From Alphaproteobacteria bacterium (GTDB taxonomy: Bacteria > Pseudomonadota > Alphaproteobacteria > UBA2966): 45,525 bases of DNA. Positions 9,263 through 19,183 of this stretch are shown here, in pieces. A program made the position numbers and the translations under genes. The DNA is taken from contig JABIFY010000035.1 in NCBI GenBank assembly GCA_018650465.1, positions 1-45,525 of the forward strand, given 5' to 3'. The notes under the pieces are model-generated. The model worked only from the letters and a program-made list of their open reading frames with translations. It did no database searches and was not told the origin of the DNA. Every line of letters begins with the position of its first letter. The first letter of the stretch is position 1.

Positions 9263-10507
9263 GTGTCTAAATTACAGCCGGTTCGCGGCACCCACGACAT
9301 CTTGCCAGAAGAAAGTCGACGTACCCGCCACGTAGTCGACACAGCGCGTGAGATGTCAGAGCGTTATGGCTTTGGTGAAATCTCAACGCCAATTTTCGAA
9401 TTCACCGACGTTTTCAAAAGAACCCTTGGTGATACGTCGGACGTTGTCACCAAGGAAATGTATACCTTCGAGGACCGGGGCGGCGAAGAGCTGACCTTGC
9501 GACCTGAATATACCGCCGGCATCGCCCGCGCTTTCATATCCGGTGGGCTTCGCCAACACGCCCCGCTGAAGTTTTTCGGCCATGGCCCCATGTTTCGATA
9601 TGAGCGCCCGCAAAAAGGCCGCTTGCGCCAGTTCCATCAGATAGATGCCGAAATTATTGGTGTCGCCGGTCCCCAGGCGGACATTGAAGTCATCGCCCTG
9701 GGCGCGGATATCTTGCGTGCCCTTGGTGTGCTGGGGCTGACGACCCTTGAACTGAATACCCTGGGGGATGTGGAAAGCCGCAATGCCTATCGCCTGGCCC
9801 TGGTGGATTATTTCGGCGGTCATGTGGATAAATTGTCAGATGACAGCAAGATCAGGCTGGAAAAAAATCCCATGCGCATTCTTGATTCCAAGAGCGAGGG
9901 GGACCGGGTGCTGGTCGCCGATGCGCCGCGCATGAGTGAATATATGAATGCCGCCAGCCAGGACTTTTTCGGCGCCGTGCGGGAAGGCCTGGATAATCTC
10001 GGGGTGACCTACACGCTGAATGAAAAACTGGTGCGGGGGCTGGATTATTACACCCATACGGCCTTTGAATTCACGACAACGGAACTTGGATCACAAGGCG
10101 CTGTGATCGCCGGCGGGCGCTATGATGGTTTGATCGAAACCATGGGTGGCCCCTCCACACCGGGTATTGGCTGGGCTGGTGGTATTGAACGTTTATCCAT
10201 GTTGGCAACGGCGGAAATTTCGGCACCCAGGCCTGTGTCGGTCATCCCCATCGGGGCCGCATCGGAAAGCATCGCCATGAAAGTAGCGCACGATTTGCGC
10301 CAGGCTGGTTTTGTGATCGATATGGGGTTTGCCGGAAATCCTGGCAAACGCATGAAGCGGGCCAATGGCCTGAATGCCAAAGCTGCGGTTATGTTGGGTG
10401 AAGATGAGATCGCCAAAGGTGTTGCCACTGTCCGCGATCTCGCATCCGGCGAACAACAAGAGGTCACACTTGATGCGCTGGTCTCTGCCCTTGAAGCTTA
10501 CCGTTGA
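9263..10507 (+). CDS. hisS: histidine-tRNA ligase HisS
   Basis: Class II aminoacyl-tRNA synthetase that charges tRNA-His. 414 aa. Seen: N-terminal RGTHDILPEES, motif 2 with MFRYERPQKGRLRQFHQID, histidine-specific loop LVRGLDYYTHTAFEF, motif 3 region GIGWAGGIERL, and a C-terminal anticodon-binding domain (from about 320). Starts with GTG at 9263, preceded by GGAGAG at 9252; no nearby in-frame ATG preserves the conserved KLQPVRGTHD opening. Confidence 0.98.
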   Translation: MSKLQPVRGTHDILPEESRRTRHVVDTAREMSERYGFGEISTPIFEFTDVFKRTLGDTSDVVTKEMYTFEDRGGEELTLRPEYTAGIARAFISGGLRQHAPLKFFGHGPMFRYERPQKGRLRQFHQIDAEIIGVAGPQADIEVIALGADILRALGVLGLTTLELNTLGDVESRNAYRLALVDYFGGHVDKLSDDSKIRLEKNPMRILDSKSEGDRVLVADAPRMSEYMNAASQDFFGAVREGLDNLGVTYTLNEKLVRGLDYYTHTAFEFTTTELGSQGAVIAGGRYDGLIETMGGPSTPGIGWAGGIERLSMLATAEISAPRPVSVIPIGAASESIAMKVAHDLRQAGFVIDMGFAGNPGKRMKRANGLNAKAAVMLGEDEIAKGVATVRDLASGEQQEVTLDALVSALEAYR

Positions 10508-10528
10508 GTCTGAACCGGAGTAACCCAA

Positions 10529-11614
10529 GTGATCCCTGATCAAAAACTGGAACAGATCATTATCCGTTTCGAAACCCTGGAGGGGCAGATGGCGGAGGCC
10601 GGTGCCCAGGGCGGCGAAGGATTCGCAAAGCTGTCGAAAGAATATTCGGAGCTGGGGCCGGTTGTTGAAAGCATCAACAAACTGCGCAGCGCCCAGTCGG
10701 AAATGGCTGATCTGGCCGAGATGATTGCGGACCCGGACAGCGACGCCGAAATGCGCGAAATGGCGGAAACAGAATTTAGCGATCTGAAATCACAGCAAGC
10801 AGATCTGGAAGCCAACGTTCAGGTCTTGTTGTTGCCCAAAGACGCGGCGGATGAAAAAAATGCCATCCTTGAAGTCCGGGCCGGGACTGGCGGTGATGAA
10901 GCCGCCCTGTTTGCCGGTGAACTCTTTCGCATGTACCAGCGTTACGCCGAACTGGAAGGCTGGAAGTTCACCCAGATGCAAATGTCTGAAACGGACCTGG
11001 GTGGCCTGAAAGAAGCTCAGGCCTCCATCACCGGACGCGGCGTGTTCGCCAAACTGAAATTCGAATCCGGTGTGCATCGGGTTCAGCGTGTGCCCGAAAC
11101 GGAATCCGGTGGTCGCATTCATACCTCGGCAGCGACCGTGGCCGTGTTGCCTGAGGCTGAAGAAATTGATGTCGCCATCGAAGACAAGGACATCCGGGTT
11201 GATGTTTTTCGGGCCAGTGGTCCCGGTGGCCAGTCCGTGAACACCACAGATTCGGCGGTGCGTATTACCCACCTGGCGTCAGGTATTGTGGTCAGTCAGC
11301 AGGACGAAAAGTCCCAACACAAAAACCGCGCCAAGGCCATGACAGTTTTGCGCTCGCGTATTTATGATGCCGAACGGGCCCGGGCGGATGCGATAAGGTC
11401 TGCCAATCGCAAGGGCCAGGTTGGTTCCGGTGATCGCTCGGAACGGGTGCGGACCTACAACTTTCCGCAAGGCCGCATGACCGACCACCGTATTAACCTG
11501 ACTTTGTACAAACTGGACAAGATCATCACCGGCGAAGCCTTGCACGAAGTGATCAATGCCCTGATATCTGAAGATCAGGCCAATCGCCTTGCCGAAATGA
11601 ACATGCCGGACTGA
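10529..11614 (+). CDS. prfA: peptide chain release factor 1 (RF1)
   Basis: Terminates translation at UAA and UAG. 361 aa. Seen: the GGQ peptidyl-hydrolysis loop at residues 233-235 ([18 protein letters not shown]), the [16 protein letters not shown] segment and the class-I RF C-terminus. Start codon is GTG at 10529 with CGGAG upstream. It lies directly before prmC, which methylates the glutamine of this GGQ, a conserved functional pair. Confidence 0.98.
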   Translation: MIPDQKLEQIIIRFETLEGQMAEAGAQGGEGFAKLSKEYSELGPVVESINKLRSAQSEMADLAEMIADPDSDAEMREMAETEFSDLKSQQADLEANVQVLLLPKDAADEKNAILEVRAGTGGDEAALFAGELFRMYQRYAELEGWKFTQMQMSETDLGGLKEAQASITGRGVFAKLKFESGVHRVQRVPETESGGRIHTSAATVAVLPEAEEIDVAIEDKDIRVDVFRASGPGGQSVNTTDSAVRITHLASGIVVSQQDEKSQHKNRAKAMTVLRSRIYDAERARADAIRSANRKGQVGSGDRSERVRTYNFPQGRMTDHRINLTLYKLDKIITGEALHEVINALISEDQANRLAEMNMPD

Positions 11615-11629
11615 TCGGAATTTATCGCA

Positions 11630-12487
11630 ATGCCTGCCTGGGGTGAAATAGTATCAGACGCCGCCCGGCTGCTGGCCAATGCAGCTATTGATCAGCCAAA
11701 TCGGGATGCCCGCACCCTGCTGGCCCATGTTGTGGATACCACGCCGGAACGTGTGTTCGCCTGGCCGGAAACGGACATTGCTCCATCGGACGTCTCAAAA
11801 TTCAATGATCTGATTGCCCGCCGGCTGAAGTGCGAACCCCTGTCACGAATTCTGGGAAGGCGGGAATTCTGGAGTCTGTCTTTTGGCCTGTCAGAAGACA
11901 CTCTTGATCCCCGTGCCGATAGCGAAAGTGTGATTGAAGCCGTGCTGAGCCATTGTCCGGATAGGGCGCGAGATTTTCGCATTCTCGATCTGGGCACCGG
12001 CACAGGCTGCCTGTTGGCGGCCTTGCTCAGTGAATATGAAAACGCGTCAGGTGTGGCTGTCGATTTGTCAGAAGGGGCAGTGCAAACAGCCCGGCAAAAT
12101 CTGTCCGATTTGGGGCTTGCCCATCGGGCGGAAATTCAGACTGGCGATTGGGATGCTGGACTACAGGGTGAATTCGATATCATCGTTTCCAATCCGCCTT
12201 ACATTGTCGATGGGGATATTTCGGGCCTTGCCAGGGGCGTTGTGGACTACGACCCTCATCGGGCTCTGGCTGGTGGCATTGATGGTCTCGATGCCTATCG
12301 ACAACTTGCCTCTCTTTTACCGGCAAGGCTGGCGCTACAAGGGCTGGCGGTATTGGAATTTGGTCATGGACAGGCACATGATGTGGCTGGAATTCTGACC
12401 GCGAAGGGTCTGGAAGTTATTGATTTTAAGGAAGATTTGGCGGGCAGAAAACGCTGTGTGGTCTGTCGCTGCGCAACAAATAAATAA
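11630..12487 (+). CDS. prmC: peptide chain release factor N5-glutamine methyltransferase PrmC
   Basis: SAM-dependent methyltransferase acting on the GGQ glutamine of release factors. 285 aa. Seen: N-terminal helical domain with NRDARTLLAHV, ARRLKCEPLSRILGRREFW, SAM motif ILDLGTGTGCLLAALL and the substrate-binding NPPY at residues 188-191 (IVSNPPYIVDGDI). Start is 15 bases after prfA. Co-transcription with prfA is likely. Confidence 0.96.
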   Translation: MPAWGEIVSDAARLLANAAIDQPNRDARTLLAHVVDTTPERVFAWPETDIAPSDVSKFNDLIARRLKCEPLSRILGRREFWSLSFGLSEDTLDPRADSESVIEAVLSHCPDRARDFRILDLGTGTGCLLAALLSEYENASGVAVDLSEGAVQTARQNLSDLGLAHRAEIQTGDWDAGLQGEFDIIVSNPPYIVDGDISGLARGVVDYDPHRALAGGIDGLDAYRQLASLLPARLALQGLAVLEFGHGQAHDVAGILTAKGLEVIDFKEDLAGRKRCVVCRCATNK

Positions 12488-12831
12488 AACCTGCAAAAAA
12501 GGGTTGGAATGCAAGCCAATGACCGCTAGGCTCGGGCCAGAAGTCGTAACAGAGTGGCCTCGGAAACTTTTGGCCTGACGACTTCAATCCAGCAATGACT
12601 ATCTGCCCGTGCTTCAGTTGAATGTGCGTGTGCGCTGGGAACCTTCCGTCTGCCAGATTCGCTGGCTGCGGTCGGTATGGTTCGACCTTTGACCTGAATA
12701 TGGGTTCACTGCGCAATTGGCAGGTCGTTCTGTAAAGATGGATTCAGGAAATTCCTTCGGGAGAATGCTTCGGCATCGGCGGCAACGCTGTCTTGATTTA
12801 TTTGATCTAGAAACAAGTTTGACCAAGCTAC
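12488..12831. other. non-coding region downstream of prmC
   Basis: About 340 bases with no convincing gene. It contains an inverted repeat GAAGTCGT (12540-12547) / ACGACTTC (12578-12585), with two GGCC words in the loop; no clear T-tract follows. It probably holds the end of the prmC transcript and the promoter of the DUF4167 gene. Confidence 0.4.
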
Positions 12832-13539
12832 ATGGTATTCGAGGAAACATTGAACAAGCCCAACAACAGCCACAACAACAATCACAACAACAAGCGTCCG
12901 CGTGGCCGGAATACTGGACGTCGCCCGCAAAATCCTGGTAACCGAAGCTTTGAAAGCAATGGGCCTGAAGTAAAGGTTCGTGGGTCTGCCAGTCAGATTT
13001 GTGACAAATATCTTACTCTGGCCCGCGATGCCTCTTCGGCGGGCGATCGTGTGCGCGCGGAAAGTCTGTTGCAGCACGCAGAACATTATTACCGCCTGGT
13101 CAATGGCGGCGATGACGCCCGCACAGAAAACCCCAACCAGCAAGGCGGTGCACGCCGTGGTCAGGGACCTGGCGAAGTTACGGTTGCCGGTGAAATGCAG
13201 CCTGAAATTCAGGCCGGGGAAGAACAGCCACAACAGCCACAAGAGCAGCCACGAGAGCAAAAGACGCAGGAACAACGCCCGTCCCGTCGAGATCGTGCCC
13301 GTTCTGCTGCAACAAACACCAAGCCAGCGGCAAAATCCCGCACGCGTGGAAAGGCCGCGGAAGTTGTTGAGGCTGACGGCGCGGATGAAGGCGAAGCAAC
13401 CGTTGAGATTCCCGGTGTGCAAGTGGTCGAAGCACAGGATGAAAACCAGAACCCTGAAGGCGAGGCCGTTGTCATTGCCGAGCCCGTACACGTGGCTGAA
13501 CCTGTGGACGACGATGCCCCGGAAAGTGAAGTTGCCTGA
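12832..13539 (+). CDS. DUF4167 domain-containing protein
   Basis: 235 aa, cytosolic, no signal or membrane segment. The N-terminus is asparagine/histidine-rich (encoded by CAA/AAC runs at about 12860-12895), then KRPRGRNTGRR, then the DUF4167 core (about 55-90: RGSASQICDKYLTLARDAS and HAEHYYRLV), then a disordered Gln/Glu/Pro-rich and acidic tail. The basic N-terminus suggests nucleic-acid or ribosome contact, which is inference. Start is uncertain: ATG at 12832 has no clear ribosome site, while an in-frame TTG at 12850 is preceded by GAGG at ideal distance and would give MNKPNNSHN. Located between prmC and clpB as in related alphaproteobacteria. Confidence 0.85.
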   Translation: MVFEETLNKPNNSHNNNHNNKRPRGRNTGRRPQNPGNRSFESNGPEVKVRGSASQICDKYLTLARDASSAGDRVRAESLLQHAEHYYRLVNGGDDARTENPNQQGGARRGQGPGEVTVAGEMQPEIQAGEEQPQQPQEQPREQKTQEQRPSRRDRARSAATNTKPAAKSRTRGKAAEVVEADGADEGEATVEIPGVQVVEAQDENQNPEGEAVVIAEPVHVAEPVDDDAPESEVA

Positions 13540-13560
13540 GGCGTTCGACTGATAGAATAG

Positions 13561-13574
13561 CCTGAATATTCAGG
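13561..13574. promoter_or_regulatory. perfect 14-bp palindrome after the DUF4167 gene
   Basis: CCTGAATATTCAGG is its own reverse complement and lies 22 bases after the DUF4167 stop. No T-tract follows, so it is more likely a protein site or mRNA 3'-end hairpin than a standard terminator. Confidence 0.35.
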
Positions 13575-13617
13575 ACGAAATGTCGCAGGCGCAGCGGTGA
13601 AATGCAAAATCCCTTGC

Positions 13618-13633
13618 GTTGCAAAATTGCAAC
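13618..13633. promoter_or_regulatory. inverted repeat GTTGCAA-AA-TTGCAAC upstream of clpB
   Basis: Perfect 7-base arms with a 2-base spacer, about 105 bases before the clpB start. Flanking TTGCGT (13614) and TAAATA (13636) are weakly promoter-like at 16-base spacing, which would put the repeat over the promoter spacer as an operator might. It is not a CIRCE element. Confidence 0.35.
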
Positions 13634-13735
13634 ACTAAATAGGCTATGGGGCTGACAAAATAAACCGGTTTTAAACACCCGGTCTGGATATTGTCGGTGA
13701 CCCCCAGGCTATTTGTTATGTAAGGGCGCTCAGGC

Positions 13736-16327
13736 ATGGACTTTGAAAATTATACCGATCGGTCGCGTGGATTTGTGCAATCTGCGCAGACTAAAGCTTT
13801 GGCTGACGGTCACCAGCGATTTACACCTGAACATGTTCTGAAGGTCCTGTTGGACGACAAGGAAGGCCTGTGCGCCAACCTGATCAAACAGGCCGGCGGC
13901 CAGCCCGAACGTGCCCTGGAAGTCGTGGAGACAGCCCTTGGCAAAATTCCAAAGGTTGAGGGCAGCGGTGCCGGGCAGATGCATCTGACACCGGAACTGG
14001 CCCGTGTATTCAAATCAGCGGAGGAGCTGGCGGAAAAAGCAGGCGATTCTTTTGTCACTGTTGAACGGCTGTTGTTGGCCCTGACCATGGCCACCGGCAC
14101 GCCGTCTGCAGATGCTTTGAAGGCGGCCAACATCACACCGCAAACCCTGAACCAGGCCATTGAACTGGTGCGTAAAGGTCGTTCGGCCAACTCGGCCAAC
14201 GCAGAAGAAACTTTTGACGCCCTGAAAAAATATGCCGTCGATTTAACCGAGGCTGCCCGTGAAGGAAAGCTTGATCCGGTCATCGGTCGTGATGAAGAAA
14301 TCCGCCGGACCATTCAGGTTTTGTCCCGACGCACAAAAAATAATCCGGTGCTAATCGGCGAACCGGGCGTTGGCAAGACCGCCATCATCGAAGGCCTGGC
14401 CCTGCGGATCATCAACGGAGATGTACCTGATTCATTGACCAACAAACGCCTGATGGCGCTGGATCTTGGCTCCATGGTTGCCGGTGCCAAATTCCGGGGT
14501 GAATTTGAGGAACGCCTGAAGGGCGTGTTATCTGAAGTCCAGTCCGCTGATGGTGAAATCGTTCTGTTCATTGACGAACTGCATACCCTGATCGGGGCCG
14601 GTGCCGCCGAAGGGTCCATGGATGCCTCAAATCTTTTGAAGCCTGCCCTGGCGCGAGGTGAGTTGCACTGTGTCGGTGCCACCACCCTGGATGAATATCG
14701 TAAGCATGTTGAGAAGGACGCGGCTTTGGCGCGCCGGTTCCAGTCCATTTTTGTCTCCGAACCCACTGTCGAAGATACGGTGTCGATCCTGCGTGGCCTG
14801 AAAGAAAAGTACGAATTGCACCATGGTGTACGCATCACGGATTCAGCCATCGTGGCAGCCGCGACCATGTCCAATCGCTATATCACCGACCGCTTTTTGC
14901 CCGACAAGGCTATTGATCTGGTCGACGAAGCCGCCAGCCGTCAGCGCATGGAAGTTGAATCCAAGCCAGAAGAACTGGATGAGCTGGACCGACGTATTAT
15001 CCAGCTGAAAATCGAACGTGAAGCCTTGAAGAAAGAAGAGGACAAGGCGTCAAAAGACCGGCTGCAACGCCTGGAAATCGAGCTGGCTGATCTCGAACAA
15101 CAATCCGCGACCCTGACCGCCAAATGGCAGTCAGAAAGGGAAGAATTGGCGGGCACGCAGAAGCTCAAGGAAGACCTGGAAGCCGCCCGCCTGGAGCTGG
15201 ATCGGGTGCAGCGAGACGGCAATCTGGCTCGCGCCGGTGAATTGAGCTATGGCGTTATTCCAGAACTGGAAACGCGTCTGGAAGAAGCCGCAACGCAAGG
15301 CGAAAATCATCTCACACGCGAAGCGGTTACGGACGAAGATATCGCAGGCGTGGTTGCCCGCTGGACCGGCATTCCCATCGACAAGATGTTGACCGGCGAG
15401 CGCGAAAAACTGCTGAACATGGAAGTTGCCCTGGGAGACCGGGTCATCGGCCAGGGCGAAGCGGTTGAAGCCATATCCAACGCCGTGCGACGCGCCCGTG
15501 CCGGTTTACAGGGCAAGAACCGCCCGATTGGTTCTTTCCTGTTTCTGGGACCGACAGGTGTCGGCAAGACCGAGCTTTGCAAATCTCTTGCAGCCTTTTT
15601 GTTTGATGACGAACAGGCTTTGCTGCGCATCGACATGTCGGAATATATGGAAAAGCATTCGGTCTCGCGTTTGATCGGTGCACCTCCTGGTTATGTTGGT
15701 TATGACGAAGGTGGCGCGCTGACCGAAGCCGTCCGTCGCAGACCCTACCAGGTCATCTTGTTTGATGAAGTCGAAAAAGCGCACCCGGATGTCTTCAACG
15801 TGTTGCTGCAAGTGCTGGATGATGGGCGCTTGACGGACAGTCAGGGCCGAACAGTCGATTTCAGTAATTGCGTGATAGTGCTGACGTCAAATCTGGGGGC
15901 CGAAATTATTGCCGCCCAGCCCGAAGGTGAAGACACCGAAGAAGTGCGTGAACCCGTGATGGATATTGTGCGGGCATCCTTCCGTCCTGAGTTTCTTAAC
16001 CGTATCGACGAAATCATTTTGTTTCACCACCTTGCGCGGTCGCACATGGATGGCATTGTGCGTATCCAGTTGCGCGACCTGGAAGACTTGTTGGAAGATC
16101 GCAAGATTTCACTTGAACTTGATGAGGCGGCAAGAACCTGGCTAGCCGACAAGGGCTATGATCCGGCCTATGGCGCGCGTCCTCTGAAGCGGGCTATTCA
16201 GCGCCACGTGCAAAACCCGCTGGCCAACCTGATTTTGGATGGCACGATTGAAGAAGGTGATGTCGTGCTGGTGACAGCAAATGCCGATGGTCTGGCCATC
16301 AATGGCGAGATCGTCGCGGCGGCTTGA
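13736..16327 (+). CDS. clpB: ATP-dependent disaggregase ClpB
   Basis: Hexameric AAA+ chaperone that pulls proteins from aggregates with DnaK. 863 aa, standard length. Order: Clp-N domain (1-145), NBD1 with Walker A GEPGVGKT from residue 208, coiled-coil middle domain (about 405-530, rich in Glu/Lys/Leu), the [13 protein letters not shown] joint, NBD2 with Walker A GPTGVGKT at 605-612, and C-terminal D2-small domain with [20 protein letters not shown]. The middle domain separates it from ClpA/ClpC. Heat-shock control is expected for the family, but I could not identify a confident RpoH promoter. Confidence 0.98.
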   Translation: MDFENYTDRSRGFVQSAQTKALADGHQRFTPEHVLKVLLDDKEGLCANLIKQAGGQPERALEVVETALGKIPKVEGSGAGQMHLTPELARVFKSAEELAEKAGDSFVTVERLLLALTMATGTPSADALKAANITPQTLNQAIELVRKGRSANSANAEETFDALKKYAVDLTEAAREGKLDPVIGRDEEIRRTIQVLSRRTKNNPVLIGEPGVGKTAIIEGLALRIINGDVPDSLTNKRLMALDLGSMVAGAKFRGEFEERLKGVLSEVQSADGEIVLFIDELHTLIGAGAAEGSMDASNLLKPALARGELHCVGATTLDEYRKHVEKDAALARRFQSIFVSEPTVEDTVSILRGLKEKYELHHGVRITDSAIVAAATMSNRYITDRFLPDKAIDLVDEAASRQRMEVESKPEELDELDRRIIQLKIEREALKKEEDKASKDRLQRLEIELADLEQQSATLTAKWQSEREELAGTQKLKEDLEAARLELDRVQRDGNLARAGELSYGVIPELETRLEEAATQGENHLTREAVTDEDIAGVVARWTGIPIDKMLTGEREKLLNMEVALGDRVIGQGEAVEAISNAVRRARAGLQGKNRPIGSFLFLGPTGVGKTELCKSLAAFLFDDEQALLRIDMSEYMEKHSVSRLIGAPPGYVGYDEGGALTEAVRRRPYQVILFDEVEKAHPDVFNVLLQVLDDGRLTDSQGRTVDFSNCVIVLTSNLGAEIIAAQPEGEDTEEVREPVMDIVRASFRPEFLNRIDEIILFHHLARSHMDGIVRIQLRDLEDLLEDRKISLELDEAARTWLADKGYDPAYGARPLKRAIQRHVQNPLANLILDGTIEEGDVVLVTANADGLAINGEIVAAA

Positions 16328-16385
16328 AATTTTTCTGCCGCACATGACACAAACACGCCGTCACTCCGGGCTTGATCTCAGCCCA

Positions 16386-16412
16386 GGAAAACCGGTGAAA
16401 GGAAAACCGGTG
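16386..16412 (+). repeat. 12-bp direct repeat GGAAAACCGGTG, two copies
   Basis: Copies at 16386-16397 and 16401-16412, separated by AAA. They abut the outer left arm of the nested inverted-repeat element that follows. Confidence 0.85.
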
Positions 16413-16578
16413 CCTGGCATTCTTTTTGCCTGGCTCCGCTTTTCCGGCCAGCGTTTGCAAGGTCTCGAACAAAGCTGTTTTCGACTTCTGTCAGCGGGTT
16501 GTTAGCCAGCATTGCTCTGAATTACCCGCCAAATGCGGAGCCAGGCAGCATCGCGAAGACGCTTGTGCCAGGCACCGG
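16407..16578. repeat. nested inverted-repeat element, REP/MITE-like
   Basis: Three concentric pairs were read by eye: CCGGTGCCTGGCA (16407-16419) with its exact complement at 16566-16578; TGCCTGGCTCCGC (16427-16439) with its exact complement at 16535-16547; and GCGGGT (16494-16499) with ACCCGC (16524-16529). The GTGCCTGGCA core recalls palindromic extragenic repeats mobilised by RAYT transposases, but no transposase lies in the window. No coding sequence fits the interval; it fills most of the clpB to enoyl-CoA hydratase gap (16328-16630). Confidence 0.6.
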
Positions 16579-16588
16579 ATTTGGCTCA

Positions 16589-16604
16589 TCCTGATAACTC
16601 AGGA
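16589..16604. terminator. short hairpin between convergent clpB and enoyl-CoA hydratase genes
   Basis: TCCTGA-TAAC-TCAGGA is a perfect 6-base stem with a 4-base loop, located between two convergent genes. It is followed by a G-run and CTTTTCC, so it is a weak candidate bidirectional terminator. Confidence 0.3.
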
Positions 16605-16630
16605 CGGGGGCTTTTCCGTTCTATGGATTC

Positions 16631-17452
16631 TTAGTTACCTTCAAAGACGGGTGTCTTTTTGGCCACAAAAGCATCAAAGGCGCGGGTGAAGTCTTTTGTT
16701 TGCATGCAGATGGCCTGGGCTTCGGCTTCGATTTCCAGGGCTTGCTCGATGGAGACATTCCACTCCTGATGCAGGCATTTTTTGGTCATGCTGTGAGCAA
16801 AGGTTGGTGCATCCTTTGTCATACGTGTGGCAATTTCCTGGGCTTTGGCCAGGGCTTCGCCGTCGGCAACAACATCATTGAAATAACCCCAGGCGAGGCC
16901 TTCCTCAGCCTTCATGGCGCGACCCAGATATAGAAGTTCTGACGCCCGGCCCTGGCCGATGATGCGTGGCAGTATTGTGCAGGCACCCATATCACAGCCT
17001 GCCAGACCAACCTTTGTAAACAAGAACGCGGTCTTGCTGCTTTGTCCGGCATACCGCAGGTCGCTGGCCATGGAGATGATCGCACCGGCCCCGGCGCAGA
17101 TACCTTCCTGGGCGGTAATAATCGGCTGCGGACAGTTGCGCATTTCACTGATCAGTGAACCGGTCATGCGGGTGAACTGCATCAGTTCCGGCATGGACAT
17201 TTTGGTCAGGGGGCCGATGATTTCGTGCACATCTCCGCCGGAACAGAAATTGCCACCTTCGCCCGTGAAAACGATTGTTTTGACGTCGTCCACAAAGCGC
17301 AGTTTGTGGAAGGTATCGCGCAGCTCGGCATAACTTTCAAAAGTCAGCGGATTTTTGCGTTCCGGCCGGTTCAGGGTGATGGTCCCAACCCCGTCGACAA
17401 CGGCCCAACCAAAATGTTCCGGCTTAAATTCTGCGCCTTTTAATGTGTACAT
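16631..17452 (-). CDS. enoyl-CoA hydratase family protein
   Basis: 273-aa crotonase-fold enzyme. The ATG at 17452 is preceded by GAGGAAA at good spacing; an upstream in-frame start at 17515 would add 21 basic residues unlike the family. Seen: [18 protein letters not shown], oxyanion-hole segments [12 protein letters not shown] and [18 protein letters not shown], and the [16 protein letters not shown] segment. By eye the two classical hydratase glutamates are absent: the positions read Ile (GAGAIIS) and Lys (FTKVGL). An aspartate in GCDMG is retained, as in some other crotonase subfamilies. It may therefore be an isomerase or other crotonase activity. Divergent from glutaryl-CoA dehydrogenase, whose product crotonyl-CoA is a crotonase substrate. 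Confidence 0.85.
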   Translation of the reverse strand: MYTLKGAEFKPEHFGWAVVDGVGTITLNRPERKNPLTFESYAELRDTFHKLRFVDDVKTIVFTGEGGNFCSGGDVHEIIGPLTKMSMPELMQFTRMTGSLISEMRNCPQPIITAQEGICAGAGAIISMASDLRYAGQSSKTAFLFTKVGLAGCDMGACTILPRIIGQGRASELLYLGRAMKAEEGLAWGYFNDVVADGEALAKAQEIATRMTKDAPTFAHSMTKKCLHQEWNVSIEQALEIEAEAQAICMQTKDFTRAFDAFVAKKTPVFEGN

Positions 17453-17501
17453 CGATCGTTTCCTCAAGAATTGAAATAAAAACCGTTTACGACCAAGCTT
17501 A

Positions 17502-17515
17502 TTGACCACGGTCAA
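17502..17515. promoter_or_regulatory. inverted repeat TTGACC-AC-GGTCAA in the divergent intergenic region
   Basis: Six-base perfect arms with a 2-base spacer, 50 bases upstream of the hydratase start and about 207 upstream of gcdH. About 50 bases farther on, AAATACTTT occurs twice with a 16-base period (17564 and 17580). These are candidate operator or promoter elements for one or both divergent genes; the regulator is not in the window. Confidence 0.35.
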
Positions 17516-17721
17516 GGTGCCTGGAAGTGCCAGAGGCTAAATGACCGGGACTTGTTCGTCGAGAAATACTTTATACTTAAAATACTTTGTGCAGGCGATA
17601 TGATAGGGTATTTAAGTGTATCTGCAGGCCAGAAAATGCATTTCGCTAGTTCTTTTTCTCGCCGCGCAACCAGAATTCGTTTCTATCTCAATTGCTTAAC
17701 CAACCGCAGGAGTTTGACCCC

Positions 17722-18906
17722 ATGGCAAAAACAGCCCCCTTTAACTGGGAAGATCCGTTCCTTCTAAGCGATCAGCTTGATGAAGATGAGCGTTTGATCA
17801 TGGACTCAACCCGCGAATTCTGTGCCGACCAGCTGATGCCAGGCATTCTTGAAGCCAACCGGCACGAGAAATTCGACCGTGAGATCATGAACAAATTCGG
17901 TGAAATGGGCCTGCTGGGCTCAACCATTCCGGAAGAGTATGGCTGCGCCGGCGTCAACCATGTCTGTTATGGCCTGGCTGCCCGCGAGGTTGAGCGCGTC
18001 GACAGCGGCTATCGTTCCGCCATGAGTGTTCAGTCGTCCCTGGTCATGCACCCAATCTACAGCTATGGCTCAGAAGAACAGCGCAAGAAATATTTGCCGA
18101 AACTGGCGACCGGTGAACTGGTGGGCTGTTTTGGCCTGACCGAGCCGGATCACGGTTCCGACCCGGGTTCCATGAAAACACGTGCGGTAAAAATTGACGG
18201 CGGCTATCAGGTAACCGGTAACAAAATGTGGATTACCAATTCACCCATCGCAGATATTGCCGTGGTCTGGGGCAAGCTGGACGGTGTCATCCGTGGCTTC
18301 ATTCTGGAACGCGGCATGGAAGGATTTTCCACGCCCAAGATCGAAGGTAAAATGAGCCTGCGTGCTTCAATTACTGGCGAAATCGTCATGGATAATGTGG
18401 AAGTACCGGAAGAAAACCTGCTGCCTAATGTAGAAGGCCTGGCTGGACCATTTGGCTGTCTCAACAAGGCCCGGTTTGGTATTGCCTGGGGTGCCCTGGG
18501 CGCCGCAGAATTTTGCTGGCACGCTGCCCGGCAATATACCATGGACCGCAGCCAGTTTGGCCGCCCCCTGGCTGCCAATCAGCTGATCCAGCTCAAGCTT
18601 GCCAATATGCAAACTGAAATTTCGCTGGCCTTACAGTCTTGCCTGCGCGTTGGCCGCATGATGGATGCCGGGAATTGCCCGGTTGAAAATATCTCCATGA
18701 TCAAGCGGAACTCCTGTGGCAAGTCCCTGGACGTGGCCCGTATGGCCCGCGACATGCACGGCGGCAACGGTATCTCCGACGAATTCCATGTCATTCGCCA
18801 CATGATGAACCTGGAAACCGTCAATACCTACGAAGGCACTCACGATGTGCATGCCCTGATCCTGGGTCGGGCCCAGACCGGCTTGCAGGCCTTTACCGGC
18901 GCTTGA
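17722..18906 (+). CDS. gcdH: glutaryl-CoA dehydrogenase GcdH
   Basis: FAD-dependent acyl-CoA dehydrogenase that oxidises and decarboxylates glutaryl-CoA to crotonyl-CoA in lysine/tryptophan degradation. 394 aa from the ATG at 17722, preceded by CAGGAG; an upstream in-frame ATG at 17692 precedes that ribosome site. Very close to characterised GCDHs by memory: [19 protein letters not shown] with the arginine that holds the glutaryl carboxylate, [16 protein letters not shown], and catalytic Glu in [17 protein letters not shown]. Electrons would pass to ETF. A strong terminator follows. Confidence 0.96.
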   Translation: MAKTAPFNWEDPFLLSDQLDEDERLIMDSTREFCADQLMPGILEANRHEKFDREIMNKFGEMGLLGSTIPEEYGCAGVNHVCYGLAAREVERVDSGYRSAMSVQSSLVMHPIYSYGSEEQRKKYLPKLATGELVGCFGLTEPDHGSDPGSMKTRAVKIDGGYQVTGNKMWITNSPIADIAVVWGKLDGVIRGFILERGMEGFSTPKIEGKMSLRASITGEIVMDNVEVPEENLLPNVEGLAGPFGCLNKARFGIAWGALGAAEFCWHAARQYTMDRSQFGRPLAANQLIQLKLANMQTEISLALQSCLRVGRMMDAGNCPVENISMIKRNSCGKSLDVARMARDMHGGNGISDEFHVIRHMMNLETVNTYEGTHDVHALILGRAQTGLQAFTGA

Positions 18907-19010
18907 TGACCAGAAGCTGAAGCATGTTCGGGTTGCTCTGAACTACTTCTCAATAATTTTCAGCTGTTCAGTGTTTTAGATTTTTCTGAAATACAAGACA
19001 GCATTACGAA

Positions 19011-19038
19011 AAGGGGCGGATCATCCGTCCCTTTTTTT
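19011..19038 (+). terminator. intrinsic terminator of gcdH
   Basis: Ten-base stem AAGGGGCGGA / TCCGTCCCTT (one G-U pair), three-base loop TCA, and a run of seven T. It lies about 105 bases after the gcdH stop and isolates the signalling cluster that follows. Confidence 0.9.
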
Positions 19039-19183
19039 GTCAGATTTATTTTGACACATTCTGAATTATTCCTGAAACAAGACTGCAACACACAAATGAT
19101 AGAATGATTCTCAGTGGCAGAAAAGAGAACAGTTTTTTTCCAATTTTTGTGCGCCCAAAGGCTTATTTCAAGGGGTATTTCGA

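Noticed and set aside
12832-12900. CAA/AAC-rich stretch as a CRISPR or microsatellite array
   Set aside because: It is low-complexity coding sequence (Asn/His/Gln) within the DUF4167 gene.
13640-13735. RpoH heat-shock promoter for clpB (CTATTT near 13709)
   Set aside because: No CTTGAC-like -35 sequence at about 17 bases upstream; too weak to call.
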